Both the position numbers and the translations under genes were made by a program. A DNA stretch of 64,000 bases from Erythrobacter sp. GTDB taxonomy: Bacteria > Pseudomonadota > Alphaproteobacteria > Sphingomonadales > Sphingomonadaceae. The notes beneath the pieces were generated by a model. That model saw nothing but the letters and a program-made list of their open reading frames with translations, searched no databases and was not told where the DNA came from. Where the stretch lies: positions 42,780-106,779 of the forward strand of contig JAHEBH010000004.1 of the NCBI GenBank assembly GCA_024642335.1, written 5' to 3'. Below, piece by piece: positions 17,394 to 26,298 of the stretch (the stretch's first letter is position 1; each line of letters starts with the position of its first letter).

Positions 17394-18272
17394 ATGATGA
17401 GCTGGCAGGTGGGTGAGGTGAAAATCACCCGCATCGTCGAGCTGTATGATTTCACCGACAATATCAGCATGACAATGCCCGATGCGACCGCCGAGGAGGT
17501 GATCGCGATGAAGTGGCTGCACCCGCATTACGCCACGCCCGAAGGCCTGCAGCGGATGAACTTCCAAGGGTTCGTGGTGCAGACTCCGGCACGCAATATC
17601 GTGGTCGACAGCTGTATCGGCGCGGGGCGCGAACGGGACTTTGATGTGTTCTGCGACCTGCCCGAGGGATTCCTGGAGGACCTCGAAAGCCTCGGCATTT
17701 CGCGGCACGATGTCGACACCGTCCTGTGCACGCATCTCCACTTCGACCATGTCGGCTGGAACACCTACAAGGACCCGGAGACGGGCGAGTACAAGCCCAC
17801 CTTCCCCAATGCGAAATATTTGTTCGGGGAGAAGGAATACAAAGCCTGGCAGGAAGTGATCCGCCATGACGGCCACCATTCGGATAACCATCTGGTCGAA
17901 TGTGTCGATCCGATCGTGGAACTGGGGCTCGCCGAGTTCATCGATGCGAACCATACCATCGCGCCCGGCATCACCACCGAACCGAGCCACGGCCACACGC
18001 CGGGCCACGTGCATGTCTGTATCGAGAGCAAGGGCGAGCGCGCGGTGATTACCGGGGACCTGATGCACCACCCGATGCAATGCGCCATGCCGCACCGCCA
18101 TGCGACCTTCGACCTCGACAAGGACAGCGGCAAGGCCACGCGCATCGGTTTCGTCGAGAAGTACCGGGACAGCGGCGTAGTGGTGATCGGCGCGCATTTC
18201 TTCGATCCTACCGCCGGCCATATCGAGACCGGCGCGGACGGCGAGACCTGGTTCCACGGACTGGGGCTGTAG
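17394..18272 (+). CDS. MBL-fold metallo-hydrolase
   Basis: A 292-aa metallo-beta-lactamase-fold hydrolase with HLHFDHVGW as the dinuclear metal motif, a later His in SHGHTPGHVH, and the Asp in ITGDLMHHP as bridging ligand. The ATG at 17394 is preferred because AAGGA lies 4 bases upstream. A longer reading would enter the repeat. No signal peptide. Such enzymes hydrolyse lactones, esters or thioesters; it sits 4 bases before the P450 gene in the same run. Confidence 0.87.
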   Translation: MMSWQVGEVKITRIVELYDFTDNISMTMPDATAEEVIAMKWLHPHYATPEGLQRMNFQGFVVQTPARNIVVDSCIGAGRERDFDVFCDLPEGFLEDLESLGISRHDVDTVLCTHLHFDHVGWNTYKDPETGEYKPTFPNAKYLFGEKEYKAWQEVIRHDGHHSDNHLVECVDPIVELGLAEFIDANHTIAPGITTEPSHGHTPGHVHVCIESKGERAVITGDLMHHPMQCAMPHRHATFDLDKDSGKATRIGFVEKYRDSGVVVIGAHFFDPTAGHIETGADGETWFHGLGL

Positions 18273-18276
18273 AGCG

Positions 18277-19458
18277 ATGGTGAAGGAAATCCCCCTCTTC
18301 CCTTATGACATCTTCACCCCCGATGCGGTGCGCAATGCCCGCGCGGTGGATGACGAGGTGCGCGAATTTGCACCGGCCGTGCGCCTGCACGATGGCACGG
18401 TGATGATCGCGCGGCACGAACATGTCTCGCAAGGCCTGCTCGACTGGAAGAGCTTCTCTTCCACTTCGCGCCCGTGGCACGATCCCAATTCGCCGCGCCC
18501 GGAAATCCTCCTCACCGACGATCCGCCCCGCCACACGCAGGTGCGCAAGGTCGTGTCCGATGCGCTCAGTCCGCGCGCGCTTGAAGGGGCGAAGGTGACC
18601 TTCCAGCAGGCGGCGCAGGAGTTCGTCGACGAGTTGCGCGCGAAAGAGGGCGAGGTGGTGGATGCCGTGGGCGATATCACCCAGGCCTATATCTTCCGCG
18701 TGCTGCCCGATGTGCTCGGCCTGCCCAAGGAAGGGCGGCACTTCATGCATGACTTCAGCCAGATGGTATGGGCTACGATGGGCCCGCCCGGCGAGTTGTT
18801 CGACGAAGCGATGAACCATGATTTCTCGGGCGTGATCGAATGGCTCGGCACGGCGTGCGACCGCGGGGCGCTGTCACCCGACGGCATCGGCCAGTCGATC
18901 TTTGCCGCCGCAGATCGGGGCGAGGTGACGATGGATGAGGCCAAGCTGCTCTTGCAGACCATCCTTTCTGCGGGGGCCGACACCACCTATCTCACCATGG
19001 CCAATTGTATCCGCGCATGGGCCTTGTTCCCGGACCAGTACGCCAAGCTGCGCGCCGAGCCCAGATTGCTGCGCAAGGCATTCGAGGAATCGCTGCGCTG
19101 GGACAGCCCCAGCCGCATGGCCGGGCGCATCACCACATGCGATGTCGCGATCGACGACTATGTGGTGCCAGCGGGGACAAGGTGCGGGCTTATGTTCGCT
19201 GCCGCCAACCGCGATCCGCGCTTCTGGGAGGAGCCGGAGAAATACGATATCGAGCGTGACAACAAGCACTCGCTCGGCTTTGGCTATGGCGTGCACGGAT
19301 GCGTCGGGAGGACGCTCGCGCAGACCGAAGCCAATGCCTTTTTGGGTGCTCTGGTCGATGCGGTGGAGGCTTTCGAGCTTGCTGGCGAGTACGAACCGTG
19401 GATGACGACGGTCGGCCACGGTCCGATCCGCCAACCCGTAAAGCTCAAGTTTTCTTGA
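18277..19458 (+). CDS. Cytochrome P450
   Basis: A 393-aa soluble bacterial P450. The haem ligand is Cys342 in FGYGVHGCVG, the I-helix oxygen-binding motif AGADTT is at 232-237, and the ExxR pair is Glu271/Arg274. Its length and lack of a membrane anchor fit class I enzymes fed by ferredoxin reductase and ferredoxin. No ferredoxin gene is adjacent; a reductase tail lies at the start of the window. It follows the metallo-hydrolase by 4 bases and precedes another by 7, so it belongs to the accessory operon. Substrate unknown; CYP family assignment needs a search. Confidence 0.95.
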   Translation: MVKEIPLFPYDIFTPDAVRNARAVDDEVREFAPAVRLHDGTVMIARHEHVSQGLLDWKSFSSTSRPWHDPNSPRPEILLTDDPPRHTQVRKVVSDALSPRALEGAKVTFQQAAQEFVDELRAKEGEVVDAVGDITQAYIFRVLPDVLGLPKEGRHFMHDFSQMVWATMGPPGELFDEAMNHDFSGVIEWLGTACDRGALSPDGIGQSIFAAADRGEVTMDEAKLLLQTILSAGADTTYLTMANCIRAWALFPDQYAKLRAEPRLLRKAFEESLRWDSPSRMAGRITTCDVAIDDYVVPAGTRCGLMFAAANRDPRFWEEPEKYDIERDNKHSLGFGYGVHGCVGRTLAQTEANAFLGALVDAVEAFELAGEYEPWMTTVGHGPIRQPVKLKFS

Positions 19459-19465
19459 GTTAACC

Positions 19466-20290
19466 ATGGTCTCGCTAGCGAATCCTGCGCCCGTCACCAA
19501 GATCCAGGCAATTCGTTACGCACGTCACGAGCGCACCGCCGATGCCAATTTTTCGGCGCCGGTGGACGACCATGACCTGCCCATGCCGCTGGATTACTAC
19601 GTCTGGGCGGTGCATCGGGAGGGCCATCAGCCACTGATCGTCGACACCGGTTTCGGCGAACACGCGGCGGTGGCACGCGGACGCACGATGATCCGTGATG
19701 TGGGGCAGGGATTGCGCGATGCGGGTATCGACCACCTGCTGGTGGAGGACGTGATCCTCACGCACCTGCATTACGACCACGCCGGATCATTGAACGTCTT
19801 CCCCAATGCCAAATTCCACGTGCAGGATGACGAGATGGCCTTCGCCACCAGCCGCCATGTCTGCGATCATGGCGTGCGCGCGCCGTTCGATGGCGAACCG
19901 GTCGCGCAATTGGTGCGCAAACTCTATGCCGATCATGTCATCTTCCACGATGGCGACGAGGATTTCGCGCCCGGCATCCGCCTGTGCAAGGCGCCCGGCC
20001 ATACGGCAGGGCTGATGGTGGTGGTTTGCGAAACCGCGCGGGGGCCGGTGGTGCTCTGCAGCGACGCAGCGCATCTCTACGCCAATATCACCCGCTCCAT
20101 CCCTTTCCCCATCTTCGTGGATGAAGAAGCCTATGCCGCAGCGCAGGTAAGGGTGATGGAACTGGCGGGGGGATCGCTCGACCACGTGATCCCCGGACAT
20201 GATCCGCTGGTGCTGTCCTGCTTTCCGTCCGAAAACGATATTGCCCGCGTGGACTTGCCGCCGCATAGGCCCATTGCGGAGGTGGTATGA
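19466..20290 (+). CDS. MBL-fold metallo-hydrolase (lactonase-like)
   Basis: A 274-aa metallo-hydrolase with HLHYDHAGSL, His in APGHTAG and the bridging Asp in LCSDAAHLY. The arrangement resembles the AttM/AiiA-type N-acyl-homoserine lactonase group, but many members of that branch act on other lactones. It overlaps the next gene by four bases (ATGA). Two distinct metallo-hydrolases thus flank the P450. This could open a lactone produced by the pathway (inference). Confidence 0.87.
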   Translation: MVSLANPAPVTKIQAIRYARHERTADANFSAPVDDHDLPMPLDYYVWAVHREGHQPLIVDTGFGEHAAVARGRTMIRDVGQGLRDAGIDHLLVEDVILTHLHYDHAGSLNVFPNAKFHVQDDEMAFATSRHVCDHGVRAPFDGEPVAQLVRKLYADHVIFHDGDEDFAPGIRLCKAPGHTAGLMVVVCETARGPVVLCSDAAHLYANITRSIPFPIFVDEEAYAAAQVRVMELAGGSLDHVIPGHDPLVLSCFPSENDIARVDLPPHRPIAEVV

Positions 20291-21177
20291 CGACAATCGG
20301 ATTTCTGGGGTTGGGACGCATGGGCGCTCCCATGGCTGCGAACCTGTTGAAAGCAGGGCATGATCTGTTCGTGCACGACGTCTCACGGGAAGCCGTGGCC
20401 GCGCTGGTGCATCAGGGTGCAGAGGCCGCAGGGTCCGCATCTGCACTCGGCCGGCAATGCGAGGTCGTCTTCACCAGCCTTCCTACCCCCGCAATCGTGC
20501 GCGAGGCGACCCTAGGGCCGGACTCCATCTTCGTGCGCGGCCAGCCGAAGGTGTTCTGCGACCTTTCGACCTCCGGCCCGCAGCTGGCGCAGGAGCTTTC
20601 CGCAGCGCTCACGCCCAGGGGCATTGCCTGTTTCGACGCACCGGTATCGGGCGGCATCAAGGGTGCGCAGGAAGGCACCGTCTCGATCATGGTGGGCGGG
20701 CCTGCAGCGGAATACGAAACGATCCTGCGCCCGCTGCTCGAAGCCATAGGCAAGCCGGCGCATATGGGCGAGGCCGCCGGCGCCGGGCAGACGATGAAAC
20801 TGGTCAACAACCTGCTGGGCGCGGTCGCCATCGGTGTGACGGCGGAGGGCATGGCGTTCGGCATCAAGCAGGGCCTCGACCCGGCCAAGATGATCGACGT
20901 GCTCAACCAGTCGACCGGAATCAATTCGGCCACGCGCGACAAATGGCCGCGCAGCGTGCTGCCGCGTACATTCGACTTCGGCTTTGCCGCAGCGCTGAGC
21001 CTGAAGGATACGAAACTGCTGATGGACGAGGCCGACGCTGCCGGAGTACCCCTGCCGTTAGGCAAGATCGTGCAGGATTACCTCGAACGTACACTGAAGC
21101 GCGAGGGACCTGATGCAGACTTCACCGCCATCGCCAAAGTGGTTGAGGAAGCCGCAGGCCTCGATCCCGAGCGTTGA
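20287..21177 (+). CDS. NAD(P)-dependent beta-hydroxyacid dehydrogenase (3-hydroxyisobutyrate dehydrogenase family)
   Basis: A 296-aa enzyme with the N-terminal dinucleotide fold GFLGLGRMGAPMA, the substrate motif DAPVSGGIKGA and the catalytic lysine in GAGQTMKLVNNLL. Family members oxidise beta-hydroxyacids or reduce the matching semialdehydes. It is coupled by a four-base overlap to the upstream metallo-hydrolase, so lactone opening followed by oxidation of the hydroxyacid is a sensible pair of steps (inference). Confidence 0.9.
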   Translation: MTTIGFLGLGRMGAPMAANLLKAGHDLFVHDVSREAVAALVHQGAEAAGSASALGRQCEVVFTSLPTPAIVREATLGPDSIFVRGQPKVFCDLSTSGPQLAQELSAALTPRGIACFDAPVSGGIKGAQEGTVSIMVGGPAAEYETILRPLLEAIGKPAHMGEAAGAGQTMKLVNNLLGAVAIGVTAEGMAFGIKQGLDPAKMIDVLNQSTGINSATRDKWPRSVLPRTFDFGFAAALSLKDTKLLMDEADAAGVPLPLGKIVQDYLERTLKREGPDADFTAIAKVVEEAAGLDPER

Positions 21178-21230
21178 ATTTGCAGCAGGAATTTCTGCAT
21201 CAATCCGATCTTAACCACTTGCTTCCTAGC

Positions 21231-21245
21231 GTGACCGCGGGTCAC
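21231..21245. promoter_or_regulatory. Palindrome GTGACC-GCG-GGTCAC upstream of the PilZ gene
   Basis: A perfect 6-bp inverted repeat with a 3-base spacer, 16 bases upstream of the PilZ start codon and in the short leader after the dehydrogenase gene. It could be an operator or a small RNA hairpin. No cognate regulator can be named. Confidence 0.35.
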
Positions 21246-21261
21246 TCTGGAGAGCAGCTGC

Positions 21262-21654
21262 ATGTCCTTCTACAAGGCGGAAGACGGTTCACTGAACGCC
21301 GAGCGGCGCAGCAGCGCCCGTTTCCGCTTTTCCATGCCTGCCGAACTGCACCTGCCCGGCGGCGTGCGTCAGGGATTGCTGTCAGATCTTTCGGAAGGCG
21401 GCGCGAAGATCACCATCGACAATCCGCCCGGCAAGGGCGCAACGGTCAAGCTCTGCTGGTCGCGCTATGAGGAATTCTGCCGCGTCATCTGGACGGGCGA
21501 CAAATCCTGCGGCGTGAAATTCGAACGTGCAATCTCCAGCGCCATCGTGCTGGAAATCCTGGGCCAGGACGAAGAAATCATCTCCGGCCCCGTAGCCGAC
21601 CACAGCAATATTCCGCTCGGCCGCAAGCGCCGCAGGCTGGGCGCGGGCGGCTAG
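21262..21654 (+). CDS. Single PilZ-domain protein
   Basis: A 130-aa protein: the PilZ motif RSSAR near residue 18 and DLSEGG near residue 43 are intact, so cyclic di-GMP binding is likely. The C-terminus is short and basic (RKRRRLG). GGAGAG is 7 bases upstream of the ATG. It is unrelated in function to the surrounding catabolic genes and may have its own promoter. Confidence 0.87.
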   Translation: MSFYKAEDGSLNAERRSSARFRFSMPAELHLPGGVRQGLLSDLSEGGAKITIDNPPGKGATVKLCWSRYEEFCRVIWTGDKSCGVKFERAISSAIVLEILGQDEEIISGPVADHSNIPLGRKRRRLGAGG

Positions 21655-21663
21655 AAGACTGCG

Positions 21664-22452
21664 TCAGATATCGTTGCGGATGGTCGCCAGCGCACCGCCA
21701 TCGATCTCCCATTTCGCGCCGTTGACGTAGCTCGCCTCTTCGCTGAGCAGGAAGCTGACCACATCGCCCACTTCGCGCGGCTGGCCCACGCGGTTGAGCG
21801 TGGCGGTCTGGCCCAGTTTCTCCATCCCCGCCTCTACGCTGTCGAACATCTGTTCGAGCATGCCGACCAATAGCGGCGTCTCAATCACACCGGGCATCAC
21901 GCAATTCACGCGCACGCCCTTCTGCGCCACTTCGGAGGCTGCAGTGCGGGTGAGCCCGACCGCGCCATGTTTGGCCGCATTGTAGGCACATGCACCCGCA
22001 AGCCCGCGTTCCGAACCGATGCTGGCGGTATTGACTACCGCACCTTTGCCGGCGGCCACCATATGCGGGATCACATAGCGCAAGCCCAGGAACATGCCGC
22101 GCAGGTTCACGCGCAGCACCCTGTCAAATTCGTCGACCGGATATTCATGCGTCGGCGCGAGCTTGCCTTCGATCCCGGCATTGTTGAAGAAGCCGTCGAT
22201 CTTGCCGAAGGCATCCATAGCCGCCTTCACGTATCCCTTGGTGGCGTCCTCGTCGGATACGTCGGCGTGATGGGCAATGGCATGGTGGCCCGCATCGACC
22301 AGTCGCCTGGCGCAATCGCGCAGGCCATCGCGGTCAATATCGACCAGCAGCAATTCGGCCCCTTCGCGCGCGAGAATCTCGCAGGTGGCAAAGCCGATCG
22401 CGCCCGCAGCACCGGTGACGATGATGGAATTTCCCTCGTGGCGTTTTGTCAT
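21664..22452 (-). CDS. Short-chain dehydrogenase/reductase (SDR) 1
   Basis: A 262-aa classical SDR with the cofactor motif TGAAGAIG, NNAG, a catalytic YxxxK in AYNAAKHG and a serine in NTASIGSE. The ATG at 22452 overlaps the TGA of the upstream 72-aa gene by four bases, which fixes the start. NAD rather than NADP is suggested by the Asp after the second strand (LLVDIDRD). It is the last gene of a nine-gene minus-strand run. Confidence 0.93.
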   Translation of the reverse strand: MTKRHEGNSIIVTGAAGAIGFATCEILAREGAELLLVDIDRDGLRDCARRLVDAGHHAIAHHADVSDEDATKGYVKAAMDAFGKIDGFFNNAGIEGKLAPTHEYPVDEFDRVLRVNLRGMFLGLRYVIPHMVAAGKGAVVNTASIGSERGLAGACAYNAAKHGAVGLTRTAASEVAQKGVRVNCVMPGVIETPLLVGMLEQMFDSVEAGMEKLGQTATLNRVGQPREVGDVVSFLLSEEASYVNGAKWEIDGGALATIRNDI

Positions 22453-22667
22453 TGGGCGTCCTTCGATTTGCGGAATGGCATTGTCAGCAGGAAGAGCACG
22501 AGCCTGAAACTCAGCAACTTGCCGAACTCCCTGGCTTCTTCGGGCGTCAGCACCGCCGTCATCGGCATGGCGCCATAGACCTTGCCCTTCATCACAAGAT
22601 CGTTGCCCTTGCGTTCGATGCTGCTGATTTCCATCAGCTCCGACTTGTCGCCTGCGCGTATCTTCAT
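22449..22667 (-). CDS. Small membrane-anchored protein of unknown function
   Basis: A 72-aa protein locked between two genes by four-base ATGA overlaps on both sides, strong evidence that it is translated. The N-terminal ~45 residues are polar (KGKVYGAMPMTAVLTPEEAREFGKLL in part), and LVLFLLTMPF near the C-terminus is a possible membrane segment followed by a basic tail. No family was recognised. It might anchor or assist the flavoprotein encoded just upstream. Confidence 0.72.
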   Translation of the reverse strand: MKIRAGDKSELMEISSIERKGNDLVMKGKVYGAMPMTAVLTPEEAREFGKLLSFRLVLFLLTMPFRKSKDAQ

Positions 22668-24238
22668 GGCCTGATCTCGTCAAAATCGATGCCCAGGTCT
22701 TCGGCCATCACCATGGCCGTGGCGCGGCCTGCGCCGAAGACGCCGCCGCCGGGATGCTGGAACGGCCCCACCAGATACAGCCGGTCCACGCCGGGCACAC
22801 GGTAGCCGCCCAGTTCGGGCGTCGGGCGGTGGCTGCCGGACTGATAGGTGGTGGTGGCAATGCCGTGCAGATCGCCGCGGAAGAAGCTAGGGCTCGTGCG
22901 CTCCATATCCACGGGTGAATCACAGTGATAATCGAGCACGACTTGGGGAACGTTCTCGATGAAATCGCCCATGCGGCGGATCATCTTCTCGGCAAACTCG
23001 CCCTTCGCCTCGTCCCAGTCGCGGCCATCCTTGCGCTGGTAGGGGACATAGTCCCAGGCGTGGAAGATCGCCTTGCCTTCCGGCGCGCGGCTGGGATCGT
23101 GCTGCGTCAGCTGGCCCACGCCCACCAGCGGAGTGGGGCTGAAATTGCCGTAGCGCAGCTCATCGAATGCGCGGCGCATATCCTCGTAACTACCGGGCAT
23201 CAGCTCGTACATCACGGCGGACAGATCGCTGCCGTCGGCATTCTTCGCCTTGAACTGCATCGGCGCGTCGAGCGCGGCATGAACCGTGAAGCAGGCCGCA
23301 TCGGTGATATGCGTGCGCCTGGCATTCTTGGCAACGATCGCAGGAACGCTGGGCACGATATCGGGCAATATATGCGGATGCAGCGCGCCGATGATCCCGT
23401 CAGCGCAGGTCAGGCGCTCGCCATTGTCGAGCACCACGCCAGCGGCCTTTGACCCGTCGCTGAAGACCTCGCACACTTCGCAGCCCGAACGCACCGTGCC
23501 GCCATGATCCTCGATACAGGCGATAAGCGCATTGGTGAGGCTGCCCGATCCGCCGACCGGAACGCCGAACCCGAACTTCTCGAGGAAGCCGAGGAAGACA
23601 TAGGCACCGATGCCGGTCGCCTTCTCGTCCGGGCTGACGAGGTTCTCGCCCGCCACGCGGCCGAAATGGGCCTTCACCCTGTCATGTTCGAACAGCTCTT
23701 CCATCAGGTCGAAGGTGGAAACGCCCATGGTCCGCATGATCTCGCGCCCCTCGGCGCTCTGGTCCATCATCGCGGTCTGCGCGCCCAGCGGCATGGGCGG
23801 CGAATAGAGGCCCGCCTGGATCATCGGCAGCCACCCGGCAGCCTGCTCGCTCATCCTGAGAAAGGTTGCCGCATCCTTCTGGCTGAACCTCGCGATGGCT
23901 TCGGCCGACTTCGCCGGATCGCGATGCAGCGGCAAGGTCGTGCCATCCTCCCACACGCTCATCATCGGCACGTCGGGGAAGACGTAGCGCAGCCCATATT
24001 TGGCCTTGAGGCCCAGATCGTCATTCAACAGCAGCGGATTGCCCTGGATGAAGATGTGGCTCATCGAATGCTGGTCGTGGCGGAAGCCGGGGCGCGTAAG
24101 TTCGCGGCTGACCACGCCGCCGCCGTGCCATTCATTGCGTTCGAGCACGAGCACGCTCTTGCCGGCGCAGGCCAGATAGGCACCGGCCACGAGCCCGTTA
24201 TGACCCGATCCGATGATGATGATATCTGCGTCTGCCAT
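22664..24238 (-). CDS. Phytoene-dehydrogenase-like (CrtI-type) FAD oxidoreductase
   Basis: A 524-aa flavoprotein of the CrtI/COG1233 group. The N-terminal FAD motif is GSGHNGLVAGAYL (10-22), followed by LERNEWHGGGVVSRE. The C-terminal motif GRATAMVMAEDLG closes the FAD site. Outside carotenoid loci, such proteins are poorly characterised dehydrogenases or isomerases. There are no carotenoid genes beside it here. It is coupled to the 72-aa protein and SDR downstream, and lies 11 bases after the serine hydrolase. Confidence 0.86.
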   Translation of the reverse strand: MADADIIIIGSGHNGLVAGAYLACAGKSVLVLERNEWHGGGVVSRELTRPGFRHDQHSMSHIFIQGNPLLLNDDLGLKAKYGLRYVFPDVPMMSVWEDGTTLPLHRDPAKSAEAIARFSQKDAATFLRMSEQAAGWLPMIQAGLYSPPMPLGAQTAMMDQSAEGREIMRTMGVSTFDLMEELFEHDRVKAHFGRVAGENLVSPDEKATGIGAYVFLGFLEKFGFGVPVGGSGSLTNALIACIEDHGGTVRSGCEVCEVFSDGSKAAGVVLDNGERLTCADGIIGALHPHILPDIVPSVPAIVAKNARRTHITDAACFTVHAALDAPMQFKAKNADGSDLSAVMYELMPGSYEDMRRAFDELRYGNFSPTPLVGVGQLTQHDPSRAPEGKAIFHAWDYVPYQRKDGRDWDEAKGEFAEKMIRRMGDFIENVPQVVLDYHCDSPVDMERTSPSFFRGDLHGIATTTYQSGSHRPTPELGGYRVPGVDRLYLVGPFQHPGGGVFGAGRATAMVMAEDLGIDFDEIRP

Positions 24239-24249
24239 TCAAATGTTCC

Positions 24250-25410
24250 TTAGAGGCATGCACTCAACGCAAGGTCGGAGAGCTTGCCGCAGCGTTCGAT
24301 ATTCGCTGCCTGCGTCATCACGCCTGCACTGAGGAAAGAGAATGTCATGTCGGCCTCCGGATCGACCCAGAACATGGTCGACCCCGCGCCGTAATTGCCG
24401 AAAGTCTCCGGTGAGGAGAGCTGGCCGAACAGGTGCTGGAACACGCCCGTTCCCCTCACCTGGAAGCCGAGGCCCTGGTTGGCCGGCGGTATTTTCCAGC
24501 CCTCGCGCAAGGCCACGCCCTTGTAGAGTTCGTTCGGCTTGTCGCCCGTGTGCACCTTGCGCGCGAGCCACACCATGCGCGGGCTGAGCAGCCGTGCACC
24601 TTCAAGCTCGCCCTCACGCCGCAGCATTTCGGCAAACCGCCATAGGTCAGCGCAAGTCGATGCGCAGCCGACATGCGGGGCTTCGACTTCAGGGTCCTCG
24701 AACAATGCGTGATCGCCTTCGATATTGCGCGAGAGGTGCTTGATGGGAACCGTGCCGCGCATGTCGGGGCGCACGTGCCGTGCGTCCAGATCCTGGCGCA
24801 GGCCCATGCTGGTCGAATCCATCTTCAGCGGGGCGAACAGGTCTTCGTGCAAAAGCGTCTGGTAATTTCGGCCCTTCGGGTCGGTGCGCACCAGCGCCAT
24901 GCCCATCAGCACGTGGTTCACCAGCGGCGAGTAATCGCTCTTCTCACCGGGAGCGCTGGTGCCATGCACATGGGCGATGCTTTCGTCATAAAGTTCCTGC
25001 AGCCGGTCGAGATACATGCCGGGTTTCGGGCTCCACACGCCGGGCATGCCTGCCTGGTGGGTGATGAGATGCCAGAAGGTCGCTTCCTCGCGCGGCTGGC
25101 CGGTGAATTCGGGCAGCACGTCCTTCACCTTGGTATTCAGGCTGAAACGACCCTGCTCGATCGCACGCATGATGAGGACGTTGGTGAAGGCCTTGGTGAC
25201 CGAAAAGAGCGAGAAGACATCATCCTTCTTCAGCGGACGATTTTTCGGATCTTTGGCACCGCCCGCATAGGCATGGCCGATCGCCTCGTCGAACACCACC
25301 ACCCCGCCGCGCCCGATGCGCAACACCGCGCCGAAATAGTCGCCGCGCGCAACGTCGGCTTCGATCACATGCTTCAGCTCGTCGAGCCGCTCTTTCCAGA
25401 TGGCAGTCAT
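24250..25410 (-). CDS. Serine hydrolase, beta-lactamase/esterase family 1
   Basis: A 386-aa class C beta-lactamase-related hydrolase. The nucleophile motif SVTK is at 70-73, and the Tyr motif is in SDYSPLVNH. No signal peptide is seen from the ATG at 25410. This start avoids the repeat that a longer frame would translate. Cytoplasmic members without a signal are usually esterases (EstB-like) or transesterases rather than beta-lactamases. A second member lies at the head of the same run. Confidence 0.87.
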   Translation of the reverse strand: MTAIWKERLDELKHVIEADVARGDYFGAVLRIGRGGVVVFDEAIGHAYAGGAKDPKNRPLKKDDVFSLFSVTKAFTNVLIMRAIEQGRFSLNTKVKDVLPEFTGQPREEATFWHLITHQAGMPGVWSPKPGMYLDRLQELYDESIAHVHGTSAPGEKSDYSPLVNHVLMGMALVRTDPKGRNYQTLLHEDLFAPLKMDSTSMGLRQDLDARHVRPDMRGTVPIKHLSRNIEGDHALFEDPEVEAPHVGCASTCADLWRFAEMLRREGELEGARLLSPRMVWLARKVHTGDKPNELYKGVALREGWKIPPANQGLGFQVRGTGVFQHLFGQLSSPETFGNYGAGSTMFWVDPEADMTFSFLSAGVMTQAANIERCGKLSDLALSACL

Positions 25411-25416
25411 CTCACT

Positions 25417-25512
25417 CCCCTCCCGCTTGCGGGAGGGGCCGGGGGTGGGCCTGTCCCGTGCAGGTGGTCGCTCTGCAGCGCCCACCCCTAAACCCTCCCG
25501 CAAACGGGAGGG
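25417..25512. repeat. REP-like double hairpin, copy 2
   Basis: CCCCTCCCGC/GCGGGAGGGG (25417-25438) and CCCTCCCG/CGGGAGGG (25493-25512) flank a core in which GGGGTGGGC (25442-25450) can pair with GCCCACCCC (25479-25487). The layout and hairpin sequences match copy 1 at 17270-17360. It sits between two genes of the nine-gene minus-strand run and could affect the mRNA there. Confidence 0.75.
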
Positions 25513-25545
25513 GGACTTGTTGTTTCAGGATCGCGCGCTTCACCA

Positions 25546-26298
25546 TCATCCCGCCGCAATAATGCCGCCATCCACAGCCAGCATTGCCCCGTTGATAAAT
25601 GCCGCCTCGTCGCTGAGCAGGAAGGCGGCGGCCTGCGCGACATCTTCGGGCGTGCCATTGCGGCGCAGCGGGATGTTCTTCGCCCGCTGCTCATATTGTT
25701 CCGCCGTCACGAAGCCTTCGGTCGCCGGTGTCGGCACGCTGCCCGGCGCGATGGCGTTGACGCGAATTCCGCGCGGCCCCAGTTCGCCCGCCAGCACCTT
25801 GGTCAGCCCCGCGATCCCCGCCTTGATCGTGGTATAGGCCCCGGTATTGGGCCGCCCGCGATAGGCGACCGGCGATGAGTAGTTGAGGATATTGCCCGGC
25901 TTGCCCTCGTCGCGGTGCGCGAGGAAGGCCTGCACGCCCCAGAACACGCTTTTCAGGCCTGCCGACAGCATGCGGTCGAGCGTTTCTTCGGTCACCTTCT
26001 CGATCGGTTCATAGACCAGCACCGAGGCATTGTTGATCACCGCGCGCAAAGGGCCTGCATCAGCGGCAAAGTCCTCCGCCAGCTGGAAGAAATCGTCACG
26101 CTTGCCGCAATCAGCACCATAGGAGAAGGCGCGCCCGCCATCCGCGATAATCGCCTCGGCGACCTGCAAAGCGCTTTCGCCATTGATATCGGCAATGCCG
26201 ACAATCGCGCCCTCGGCTGCGAGGTGTTTCGCGATCCCCTCGCCCAGCCCGCGTCCGGCGCCGGAGATAAGGATCGGCTGTCCGTCGAACCTGCTCAT
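25546..26298 (-). CDS. Short-chain dehydrogenase/reductase (SDR) 2
   Basis: A 250-aa classical SDR with SGAGRGLG, NNAS, a serine in NYSSPVAY and YxxxK in AYTTIKAG. The ATG at 26298 overlaps the upstream gene's stop (TGATG), which sets the start. Cofactor choice is probably NAD(H) (IADINGES). Part of the nine-gene run; it is distinct from SDR 1. Confidence 0.93.
   Translation of the reverse strand: MSRFDGQPILISGAGRGLGEGIAKHLAAEGAIVGIADINGESALQVAEAIIADGGRAFSYGADCGKRDDFFQLAEDFAADAGPLRAVINNASVLVYEPIEKVTEETLDRMLSAGLKSVFWGVQAFLAHRDEGKPGNILNYSSPVAYRGRPNTGAYTTIKAGIAGLTKVLAGELGPRGIRVNAIAPGSVPTPATEGFVTAEQYEQRAKNIPLRRNGTPEDVAQAAAFLLSDEAAFINGAMLAVDGGIIAAG

Noticed and set aside
24250..24571. Alternative short frames inside the serine hydrolase
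   Set aside because: The SVTK and Tyr motifs and continuous homologous layout lie in the 386-aa frame; others are shadows.
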